Assembly: GCA_934309475.1 (NCBI GenBank)
Contig: CAKRDK010000032.1
Span: forward strand, 1 to 21,570
From: an uncultured Roseburia sp.
Lineage (GTDB): Bacteria; Bacillota; Clostridia; Lachnospirales; Lachnospiraceae
Direction: 5' to 3'
Length of the DNA stretch: 21,570 bases
Under the pieces are notes generated by a model, which saw only the letters and a program-made list of their open reading frames with translations, made no database searches and had not been told where the DNA came from. The translations under genes and the position numbers were made by a program. Positions 1-5,599 of the stretch are shown here, piece after piece; position 1 is the stretch's first letter; every line of letters starts with the position of its first letter.

Positions 1-420
1 TTCTCTTGGAAGGGTAAATCTCTTTAATTCATGACCTTCTTTGATGATTTTCTTCATCTCTTTTTCCAGATTATCTAAATCTTCTCTGGAAAATGGTTCT
101 GCCTCAAAATCATAGTAAAAACCATCTTCAATCGCAGGTCCGATTGTAATTTTTGCATCCGGGAACAAGCGTTTTACTGCCTGTGCCAATACATGGGATG
201 CAGTATGGCGGATAACTTTTAATCCTTCAGCGTCATTTGCTGTCACAATATTTAATTCGCAGTCGTTCTCCAACACAGTTCTTAAATCTACGATTTCACC
301 GTTCACTTCACCCGCACATGCAACACGCGCAAGTCCTTCGCTGATATCCTGTGCAATTTCGTAAACTGATTTTGCTTCGCTATACTCTTTTACAGAGCCA
401 TCTTTTAATGTAATTTTCAT
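1..420 (-). CDS. thrS: Threonyl-tRNA synthetase, N-terminal part (cut by window edge)
   Basis: Charges tRNA-Thr with threonine in the cytoplasm. The 140 codons present begin MKITLKDGSVKEY, a TGS (ubiquitin-like) domain over about residues 1-62. They run into the second N-terminal domain, with the HTASH motif that belongs to the editing site in this family, and then DGFYYDFE. The catalytic and anticodon-binding domains lie outside the window. The ATG at 420 is preceded by GAGGGAAACATC, a good ribosome binding site. It lies 31 bases after the stop of a small membrane-protein gene, and both sit behind a T-box leader and terminator. Expression should therefore rise when uncharged tRNA-Thr accumulates. 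Family assignment is secure from the sequence; the T-box control follows from the leader described below. Confidence 0.96.
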   Translation of the reverse strand, partial: MKITLKDGSVKEYSEAKSVYEIAQDISEGLARVACAGEVNGEIVDLRTVLENDCELNIVTANDAEGLKVIRHTASHVLAQAVKRLFPDAKITIGPAIEDGFYYDFEAEPFSREDLDNLEKEMKKIIKEGHELKRFTLPRE

Positions 421-451
421 GATGTTTCCCTCTATTTCATTTTATTTTTTC

Positions 452-667
452 TTAAATTGTCTCTTCATCTTCCCAGCAGTCATCATCCCAGCAATTTGTC
501 GTGGTGTTGCCGTTATTGCATCCGAATGTCACATGCTTGCGCGGAGAGCAGAGCATACCAAGAATGATTCCTGTCAGAAAAGTGATTAAAAATAACAACA
601 GACCATCTGTTTTTGTGACAGCAAACGTCTCTGGAAGCTTCTTCCATGTTTCTTTTATTTTTCTCAT
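452..667 (-). CDS. Small single-pass membrane protein in the thrS T-box operon, unknown function
   Basis: A 71-residue protein that I do not recognise. The ATG at 667 is preferred over upstream starts because GGAGG lies five bases before it; the longer frame to 742 has no comparable site. The order is a basic N-terminal amphipathic stretch (about 1-20), one hydrophobic segment near residues 23-41 (LLLFLITFLTGIILGML), then a polar tail rich in Asn, Thr, Cys, Trp and Asp, with C-W-D-D-D-C-W near the end. It sits between the T-box terminator and thrS, 31 bases before thrS, so it should be co-transcribed and induced on threonine starvation. The two cysteines around DDD could bind metal or form a disulfide, but that is a guess. 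The frame looks real: good ribosome binding site, membrane segment and tight spacing. Confidence 0.7.
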   Translation of the reverse strand: MRKIKETWKKLPETFAVTKTDGLLLFLITFLTGIILGMLCSPRKHVTFGCNNGNTTTNCWDDDCWEDEETI

Positions 668-757
668 CTTAACCTCCATTCTTGCGCTATTTTGGCGCAT
701 CAGCCGCATCCCTGCGGAGTGTTTTTTATATAATCGGGACAAAATTTCCCATTACAT

Positions 758-1010
758 AAAAAATCCCTGACACTACATAACGTAATGTCAGGGACGATTA
801 ACAAATCTACCGTGGTTCCACCCAGCTTCATCTTTCAACCATACGGTTCAAAAGACCTCATCATGATGGTAACGGAATCACCGGACCGTATTGGGGTCAC
901 TCAGAGTTAGTATTCGGCTGCTTCCCATAAAGATGCTTCCAGCATAATGCATCTCTCTCTGTTATCTTCCACAACTTACTCGTCTCGTCAACGTGTTTTC
1001 TTTATTTGCT
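758..1010 (-). promoter_or_regulatory. T-box riboswitch leader (threonine) with intrinsic terminator
   Basis: The minus strand carries the T-box signature GGGTGGAACCACGG (810-823), the antiterminator element that pairs with the uncharged tRNA acceptor end. It is followed by a terminator with stem CCCTGACA/TGTCAGGG (765-772 and 786-793) and a T-run. Upstream lie the stem I features: an AGTA loop-E sequence opposite GAATACTAA, flanked by the pairings GAG/CUC and GUUGU/GCAGC. In that loop ACT at 909-911, followed by A, reads as a threonine specifier codon. An overlapping TAC (Tyr) is formally possible, but thrS lies downstream. The leader controls the 71-residue membrane protein and thrS. Confidence 0.93.
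765..793 (-). terminator. T-box intrinsic terminator
   Basis: An 8-bp perfect stem with a 13-base loop (which can form a small inner TAC/GTA pairing) is followed on the minus strand by six T. It starts about 17 bases after the T-box element, the usual arrangement in which the antiterminator excludes this hairpin. Confidence 0.9.
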
Positions 1011-1014
1011 ATAG

Positions 1015-1043
1015 ATTGTATGCTCTTTTTTTCAATCTGTAAA
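1015..1043 (-). promoter_or_regulatory. Promoter of the T-box/thrS operon
   Basis: On the minus strand TTTACA (1038-1043) and TACAAT (1015-1020) are separated by exactly 17 bases, a good sigma-A type promoter. Transcription would start near 1008, just before stem I of the T-box leader. Confidence 0.8.
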
Positions 1044-1065
1044 GTACTTTTTGAAAATTTTTAAA

Positions 1066-1566
1066 TTATCTTCCGCAACACTTCTTATATTTCTTACCGG
1101 AACCGCATGGACATGGGTCATTACGTCCCACTTTCTTTCCAACGACAACTGTACCGGACTTCTTCTGCTCTAAGTAAAGTCTTTTCTTGGTCTCTTCATC
1201 AAAAATCTCATTCCACATTGGAAGTTCATATAACCAGTCCGCTTTCGCATCTACCATATTCTTATATAACTTTTCTTTGTCAAAAATAAGATTTACTTTT
1301 GTATCCTCTTCCATGGTCTCGATTGGGTTCGCCTCAACTAAGCTGTCATTGATTCCATCTAAGAAACCTGTCATCTCCATAACAGTGATACCGTATTTAT
1401 CTGCGAGTTCTTTTACAGTTCCCTCTACCTTCTCGTCCGGGTTTGTCAATAACTTCTCATAGACGCCCTTCTCTAAAAGGAAATATCTCTGCCAGAATCT
1501 CTGTAATTCACCTTTATCCGCTTTCTCATTATAAGCAACTTTCTGCCACTGTTCTAATAATGCCAT
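1066..1566 (-). CDS. SEC-C motif protein
   Basis: A 166-residue cytoplasmic protein. The last 20 residues form a SEC-C motif, [18 protein letters not shown], with zinc-ligand cysteines at 152, 154, 163 and 164. This matches the SecA C-terminal zinc finger, which binds SecB or ribosomes in SecA. The first 140 residues are mostly helical and acidic, with no catalytic motif that I recognise and no resemblance to SecA motor domains, so this is not a SecA fragment but one of the stand-alone SEC-C proteins common in Clostridia. The ATG at 1566 follows GAGGATATTTAAG. It has its own promoter (1642-1670) and stands alone. No clear terminator follows: the thrS operon promoter begins about 22 bases past its stop. 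The molecular role is unknown. Confidence 0.88.
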   Translation of the reverse strand: MALLEQWQKVAYNEKADKGELQRFWQRYFLLEKGVYEKLLTNPDEKVEGTVKELADKYGITVMEMTGFLDGINDSLVEANPIETMEEDTKVNLIFDKEKLYKNMVDAKADWLYELPMWNEIFDEETKKRLYLEQKKSGTVVVGKKVGRNDPCPCGSGKKYKKCCGR

Positions 1567-1641
1567 CTTAAATATCCTCGAATCTTCATTATATTTCGCA
1601 TTTTCTTATGTAAGATACCTTCTTCCACAAATGCACTTGCT

Positions 1642-1670
1642 ATTATACCAAAAATAGCGGGATTTTTCAA
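1642..1670 (-). promoter_or_regulatory. Promoter of the SEC-C gene
   Basis: The minus strand has TTGAAA (1665-1670), a 17-base spacer and a perfect TATAAT (1642-1647). The start codon lies about 70 bases downstream. The promoter begins only 30 bases after the stop of the ABC permease gene, with no terminator hairpin between. Confidence 0.85.
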
Positions 1671-1700
1671 AGGTTTTTTTAGTTTTTCAGGGAAATGTTC

Positions 1701-2366
1701 TTATCTATCTCTATTAATAAAACGATTGCTCTTATACATAACCTGAATCAATAACGTTCCAACTGCACTAATCCCGGCAAGATAAGCAAACAGCATCCCT
1801 TCTGAAAATAATTTGCACCTATCAAAGACTGTAAAAACAATTAATAATATAAATATCATACACATCACATATATAAAGTGTGCTTTTTCATTTTTTATCA
1901 ATGTAGCTGCTATAATTCCGATTACAGATGATACATAACTTACAATTATTACATCCAGCATCAGCATAGGAGTCAAATTAAAAACTGTTGTCAATACACC
2001 ACTTTTATTTAAAATTTGATATACAAGCCAAGAACATGCACTACTTATCAGCGATAATACACTGTTAAATACCCATTTTGCAATTACAATCTGTGTTTTT
2101 CGAATCTTATCATTCAAAAAATATTGTTCAAATATACCTTCTCTGATATAGTTCGATGTCTGCGACAATGTTGTCTCCATTGATAAATAAATTGGAACTA
2201 TCAATACCATCAGCACAACGAGGTTTTGTCTGTCTGCAAGCATCCCATTGTCTGACCACCCTCCCAAAACAGGAAAAATCATTGAGATAAGTACAGCAAG
2301 AAATTTAATCGGTTTATTTTTAAATTCCCAAAAATCACGATATATAAATGTAATTATATTAGTCAT
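1701..2366 (-). CDS. ABC-2 type exporter permease subunit
   Basis: A 221-residue integral membrane protein beginning MTNIITFIYRDFWEFKNKP. About six hydrophobic segments are visible, including FLAVLISMIFPVLGG, LVVLMVLIVPIYLS, the segments around SVLSLISSACSWLVY and LMLDVIIVSYVSSVIGIIAA, IYVMCMIFILLIVF and AYLAGISAVGTLLI. That layout fits the ABC-2 permease superfamily of drug, lipid or peptide exporters; the substrate cannot be read. The start at 2366 overlaps the ATPase stop by eight bases (ATGACTAA), so translation should be coupled. A longer frame to 2486 has no ribosome binding site and overlaps the ATPase, so I reject that start. If the ATPase frame is truly broken, this gene may be a leftover half of a dead transporter or depend on frameshifting upstream. 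Confidence 0.85.
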   Translation of the reverse strand: MTNIITFIYRDFWEFKNKPIKFLAVLISMIFPVLGGWSDNGMLADRQNLVVLMVLIVPIYLSMETTLSQTSNYIREGIFEQYFLNDKIRKTQIVIAKWVFNSVLSLISSACSWLVYQILNKSGVLTTVFNLTPMLMLDVIIVSYVSSVIGIIAATLIKNEKAHFIYVMCMIFILLIVFTVFDRCKLFSEGMLFAYLAGISAVGTLLIQVMYKSNRFINRDR

Positions 2367-3026
2367 CCTCTTCCTCCTCTGTATACTCAAGATATAACTC
2401 CTCAAAATCAAAAATATTTTCCATTTTTCCCGCAAAAACAATTTTGTGTTCATTGATAACCAACACCTCATCACAAACCGCCTCAATAAACTTGAGATTA
2501 TGGCTCGTAATAATCACCGTTTTTCCTTCGTCTCTCCGACTTTTTATTTCATCTTCCATTAACTTCTGCGTCCTTGCATCAACCCCCATTGTCGGTTCGT
2601 CACACAATAACATATTCGAGTCCTGAACATTCGCACACAAATACTTTAGTCTTGCAAGCATACCCGTCGAAAGATTGCGCGCCAATTCATTTTTCTTATT
2701 CTGTAAATGCCATTTTTTAACATTTCTTCTATTTCATATGGTTTTTTCTTCCGAAATAATCTACATGCCATAAAAAGATTCTGATACACCGTCAATTCAG
2801 CGTAAACGCCCTGTCTCTCTGGCACATAAGAACATACCATCCCAGTTTCCTTTTTTACACTTCCTGATAGTGGTGTAATTAGCCCCAGCATAATCCGCAA
2901 AAGTGTCGTTTTCCCTGCCCCATTATGGCCTACAATACCATACACTTTTCCCTGTTCAAATGTATAGGTAATATCTTTTAAAATAATATTTTTCCCATAG
3001 TTAAAACACACGTTTTGAATTTCCAT
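2359..3026 (-). pseudogene. ABC transporter ATPase, frame broken by one base (possible -1 frameshift gene)
   Basis: The ATPase partner of the downstream permease, in two frames. Frame one (ATG at 3026, after AGGAGACAACA) holds Walker A GHNGAGKTT at residues 33-41 and the Q-loop region around VPERQGVYAELT. Frame two holds the signature NLSTG, Walker B LLCDEP, D-loop GVDA and switch histidine ITSHN, and ends in an acidic tail. Joining them by one extra A, or by a -1 slip at A-AAA-AAT (2712-2718), restores MLKKWHLQNKKNELARNLS and a protein of 222 residues with all motifs in order. So this is one gene with a one-base loss, a programmed or leaky frameshift, or a sequencing error in a homopolymer. 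Without a shift, frame one runs on to about residue 126 and lacks the signature and Walker B. Confidence 0.85.
2712..2718 (-). other. Slippery heptamer A-AAA-AAT at the ATPase frame break
   Basis: In the reading frame from 3026 the codons are TTA AAA AAT at residues 103-105. This fits X-XXY-YYZ, the form used for -1 ribosomal slippage, and a six-A run also permits polymerase slippage. A -1 shift here enters exactly the frame that encodes the rest of the ATPase. I see no strong stimulatory hairpin just downstream, so chance is possible. Confidence 0.45.
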
Positions 3027-3065
3027 TGTTGTCTCCTATCATTTTCTTCTCCTTTTTCAACTACA

Positions 3066-3094
3066 AGTTTAGCAGTTTTCCATCTTCCTGACAA
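3066..3094 (-). promoter_or_regulatory. Promoter of the two-gene ABC exporter
   Basis: On the minus strand TTGTCA (3089-3094) and TAAACT (3066-3071) are spaced by 17 bases. The -35 matches five of six consensus bases and the -10 four of six. The ATPase start is about 40 bases downstream of the -10. Confidence 0.6.
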
Positions 3095-3135
3095 TCACTT
3101 CTTCAAAAATTGCCATATATCAACTCCGCACATAA

Positions 3136-3178
3136 AACAACCCCGCCGGCACGGATATACATCCATACCAGCGGGGCT
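3136..3178 (-). terminator. Terminator after the Rpn-family gene
   Basis: CCCCGCCGG (3141-3149) pairs with CCAGCGGGG (3168-3176), nine pairs including one G-U, with an inner GGAT/ATCC stem. On the minus strand the stem is followed by TTGTTTT. It lies about 30 bases past the stop at 3209. Confidence 0.85.
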
Positions 3179-3208
3179 TATGCCTGCTTCTTTCATTTTT
3201 ACCACAAC

Positions 3209-4210
3209 TCACATAACCTGCATCACTACTTCATCATAATACTTTCGTGCCACCTCATCAGAAACTTTCATGATTTCCTTTAATTTTTCAATGACATCTT
3301 CTTCCGGCATGTTTAACTTCATGCAGGTTTCAATAATGCCAAGTGCCTTCCCTTTTTCCAGCCCCTTCTCCATTCCCTTTTCTAGTCCTTTTTCCATGCC
3401 TTCCTCTAACGCCATCTCACGAATTCCTTCTCCCAGATTACACATCGTATTCAATCGCTCCTTTCCAGCCGTCTCCAGCTCTATCCCAAATTCCTGTTCC
3501 AAAATATTTTCTCTCACTGCCTGCCGCATGTCAGTTCCAAAAACTGCACCCAGCAGCCGGTGCAACTCATGCTCTTTTGCCACGTCAAGTTCCTTTTCCA
3601 GCCGGATAATTACAACATTTAATACACGATACCGTTCTTTCCAGCCAGACTTTCCCAACACATTTTCATTATGCAGGGAAATTTTATTCAAACTGTTCTC
3701 TTTTGCATTCATACAAATCCAGATAGAATACACTTTCTTCATATCATTGTACTTCTGGTGCCCGAATTCCCGTCCTAACTGCGAAGAAATTTCCCGTGCT
3801 GCGTAAAAAATACCGCGCATCTCAATATCGTAGGCAGCCGGTTCGCCCTTCTGCAGTTCAAGATTCACAATGATTTTCGCCCGATTTACCCCTGTTCTCA
3901 CATAAAAAAGAACATCGTAATACGTCACACCCTCATGATGCACCTTCCGCTCTGTGTTCATTCCGGCAATCGCCATTTTCCCGCTTTCCAGGCGCATATT
4001 GGTAAATCCTTCCTCCACAGGTGTCTGCCCCACGGAGGGTTCACCCTCTATCAGCGACTCCACCTCTTTCGGATTCATGCCCTCAAACTCTTTTACTGTC
4101 CGTGTCAGAATGTTCGCCAAAAACGGTTTCTGCGAAATCAGCCACTTTGCATTTTCGTCATACTGCGCCTCTGCACCAGCTTCCCGCAGCATTGCTCTGA
4201 TGTCTGTCAT
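3209..4210 (-). CDS. Rpn-family PD-(D/E)XK nuclease / transposase-like protein
   Basis: A 333-residue protein of the PDDEXK nuclease-transposase group (relatives of RpnA, 'recombination-promoting nuclease'), frequent in multiple copies in gut Clostridia. The likely catalytic core is YYDVLFYV (D99) followed by IIVNLELQKGE (E118, Q120), the D...ExQ/K pattern of this fold. A helical region follows. At residues 269-287 there is a run of four-residue repeats G-(M/L)-E-K, then a helical tail with a conserved-looking LNMPEEDV...L segment. The ATG at 4210 follows AGGAGGAAGAGG. It is monocistronic, with its own promoter (4371-4399) and terminator. No inverted repeats or second transposase gene flank it, so I do not call a mobile element. 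Family assignment is from motifs and architecture; DNA cleavage activity is inferred. Confidence 0.85.
   Translation of the reverse strand: MTDIRAMLREAGAEAQYDENAKWLISQKPFLANILTRTVKEFEGMNPKEVESLIEGEPSVGQTPVEEGFTNMRLESGKMAIAGMNTERKVHHEGVTYYDVLFYVRTGVNRAKIIVNLELQKGEPAAYDIEMRGIFYAAREISSQLGREFGHQKYNDMKKVYSIWICMNAKENSLNKISLHNENVLGKSGWKERYRVLNVVIIRLEKELDVAKEHELHRLLGAVFGTDMRQAVRENILEQEFGIELETAGKERLNTMCNLGEGIREMALEEGMEKGLEKGMEKGLEKGKALGIIETCMKLNMPEEDVIEKLKEIMKVSDEVARKYYDEVVMQVM
3350..3406 (-). repeat. 12-bp in-frame tandem repeat coding G-(M/L)-E-K
   Basis: About five imperfect 12-base units encode EKGM/EKGL repeats in the C-terminal part of the Rpn-family protein. Such tracts are a habitual feature of this family and can vary in copy number by slippage. 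Confidence 0.75.
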
Positions 4211-4231
4211 CCTCTTCCTCCTGTCCTTATG

Positions 4232-4266
4232 GCAGGATTCTCTGCAATTTACTCAAAAATCCTGCT
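4232..4266. repeat. 8-bp inverted repeat in the Rpn gene leader
   Basis: GCAGGATT and AATCCTGC form a perfect 8-base stem around an 18-base loop, inside the roughly 155-base leader between the Rpn promoter and its start codon. The minus strand lacks a T-run after it, so it is not an obvious terminator for that gene. It lies about 15 bases upstream of the ribosome binding site and could be a leader hairpin or an operator. Confidence 0.5.
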
Positions 4267-4370
4267 TTTATCATTTTTTCTGGAAATAAAAGCATAGATT
4301 TTCTGAATTGTTGCGTTTTGAAAAATAGAATAGGACTTCATCCTATAGAGATAAATTATGCTTTGACCAA

Positions 4371-4399
4371 ATTATAGCAAATGCATTTTTCGATGTAAA
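4371..4399 (-). promoter_or_regulatory. Promoter of the Rpn-family gene
   Basis: TTTACA (4394-4399), a 17-base spacer and a perfect TATAAT (4371-4376) on the minus strand. This predicts a long 5' leader of about 155 bases. Confidence 0.82.
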
Positions 4400-4443
4400 G
4401 ATATTCCGCTCTTCGATTTACAGTTCTCCCGAACACTTTCCCC

Positions 4444-4472
4444 TTGACCGCACCCCTTTCCTGTTATAGGAT
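4444..4472 (+). promoter_or_regulatory. Promoter of the small plus-strand membrane gene
   Basis: TTGACC (4444-4449) and TAGGAT (4467-4472) are spaced by 17 bases. The ATG at 4510 lies about 30 bases past the predicted start site. Confidence 0.55.
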
Positions 4473-4509
4473 AAGATGTAGTAAAAATTTTGTTTTGAAA
4501 GGAATCCTT

Positions 4510-4740
4510 ATGAAAAAAGTAAAACAAATCTTAGCTATCCTCGGCGTTATCGTCTTAGTCGGATTATATATTTCAACCTTAGTCTGTGCATTGTCTACAA
4601 GCCCGGACTTCATGAATATGCTCAAGGCTTCGGTCATGGCAACGGTAATTGTGCCTGTATTGCTCTGGGCATATAGTTTCATTTACAAATTGTTAAAAAA
4701 TCACTATCACACAGAGGAAAAGACAAACAGAAACAATTAA
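4510..4740 (+). CDS. Small two-helix membrane protein, unknown function
   Basis: The only plus-strand gene of the window, 76 residues. The ATG at 4510 is chosen because AAAGGAATCCTT precedes it; the upstream in-frame extension overlaps the promoter. A basic start MKKVKQ leads into a hydrophobic segment at about 6-28 (ILAILGVIVLVGLYISTLV), a short polar loop STSPDFMNMLK, a second segment at about 43-63 (VMATVIVPVLLWAYSFIY) and a basic/polar tail ending KTNRNN. It has its own promoter and shares a bidirectional terminator with the converging DUF4340 gene. No family is recognised. By size and layout it could be a small membrane-stress or regulatory protein, but nothing in the sequence decides that. 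Confidence 0.72.
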   Translation: MKKVKQILAILGVIVLVGLYISTLVCALSTSPDFMNMLKASVMATVIVPVLLWAYSFIYKLLKNHYHTEEKTNRNN

Positions 4741-4750
4741 GTTTTCACGC

Positions 4751-4801
4751 AAAAAACCGCCCGAAATCCACGTATATCACTGTGAATTCTGGGCGGTTTT
4801 T
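4751..4801. terminator. Bidirectional terminator between converging genes
   Basis: AAAAACCGCCC and GGGCGGTTTTT form an 11-bp outer stem with a partly paired interior (CAC/GTG near the loop). T-runs lie on both strands. It serves the small plus-strand gene (stop at 4740) and the Gld-like operon (stop at 4829). Confidence 0.9.
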
Positions 4802-4828
4802 CTCATCAATTTGTGGTGAGCAATTCAT

Positions 4829-5485
4829 TTATTCTGCTTCTGTCACTTCTGCTGTCTCCGTTGTTTCTTCTAAAACAGCTTCCTCGGTTGTATCCTCTGA
4901 AACAGTTTCGGTTGCCTCCTCCGGCTCTTCTGTCTCAGTTTCCTCCTCTTCGGCAATCAAATCATCTACCGCTGAACTAAATGTACTGTTCAAATCTGTG
5001 CTAATCAGGTAAACCGTGTCACTGTCACCGGTCATCATATAGTAGCTGTTTGTAATCTCATTCTGATTTCCAGCCAGCAGTGTAATTGTTCCATCCGCTG
5101 TTGTAACGGTAATGGTATTCGAAGGCGTATCCAGTCCGTAATCAGAAAGACTGTCATACTCTTCCAGTGCTTCCTCCGTCGTAAGATTCGAAACCGCCGA
5201 TAACATAGAAGTAATGGAATCCTCATCCAGATCCAGGGAGGTATCACCGTCATAAAGCCAGTTGTCACCGTCTTTTGTAAACGAAAGTGTCTCGCCATTT
5301 AACTGGTATGAAAATGCTGTCACATCATCCGTATCAAAATCTGTAATGGTAATCGTATCTGCATCTTCCTCTGCCTCTTCCTTCGCTTCCTTTTTATCGT
5401 TATACACGTGAAGTATAAGGTAAGCAGCAACTGCAACTACAAGCAGTATTAAAACCACAATAAACTGTTTTTTCTGTTTTTCCAT
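4829..5485 (-). CDS. DUF4340 membrane-anchored protein, partner of the Gld-like exporter
   Basis: A 218-residue protein. The ATG at 5485 follows AAAGGAAGAT; the longer frame to 5548 lacks such a site. One hydrophobic segment at about residues 8-27 (FIVVLILLVVAVAAYLIL) anchors it, with the rest outside. The central part (about 45-175), with FTKDGDNWLYDGD, SLSDYGLD, TITVTTADG and the NSYYMMTGDSDTVYLI stretch, is the DUF4340 pattern typically encoded beside GldG-like ABC components. The last 40 residues are a low-complexity acidic Glu/Thr/Val tail. It is the last gene of the operon, 114 bases after the permease/GldG gene. Role in the complex is inferred from context; its biochemical activity is unknown. 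Confidence 0.85.
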   Translation of the reverse strand: MEKQKKQFIVVLILLVVAVAAYLILHVYNDKKEAKEEAEEDADTITITDFDTDDVTAFSYQLNGETLSFTKDGDNWLYDGDTSLDLDEDSITSMLSAVSNLTTEEALEEYDSLSDYGLDTPSNTITVTTADGTITLLAGNQNEITNSYYMMTGDSDTVYLISTDLNSTFSSAVDDLIAEEEETETEEPEEATETVSEDTTEEAVLEETTETAEVTEAE

Positions 5486-5540
5486 ATCTTCCTTTCCAGC
5501 AGTTGTCTGCACAGGGCAGACACTCTGCTTTTCTCTATCC

Positions 5541-5599
5541 TTGCACAATTTTTATGCATCAAAATCCGTGCGTGAAACATTCATTTCGCATCGTTCGTT
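5541..5599. repeat. Degenerate copy of the Gld-operon leader element
   Basis: In the 114-base gap between the permease/GldG and DUF4340 genes, CCGTGCGTGAAACATT (5566-5581) matches CCGTGTGTGAAACATT (8741-8756) at 15 of 16 positions. Both lie beside a TTGTGCA-type hairpin arm in the same order. The copy here has weaker stems. It may be an intercistronic RNA structure. Confidence 0.45.

Noticed and set aside
683..717. Two mini hairpins TGCGC/GCGCA and CCGCA/TGCGG upstream of the 71-residue gene
   Set aside because: Stems of five pairs without a T-run; too short to call as regulatory elements.
3209..4210. Insertion sequence carrying a transposase
   Set aside because: The Rpn-family protein is transposase-like by fold, but no terminal inverted repeats or target duplications flank it, and it has an ordinary promoter and terminator.
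4782..5012. Plus-strand Ser/Val-rich frame of 76 codons
   Set aside because: It is the antisense of the acidic Glu/Thr/Val tail of the DUF4340 protein, with no ribosome binding site; the low-complexity codons create it.
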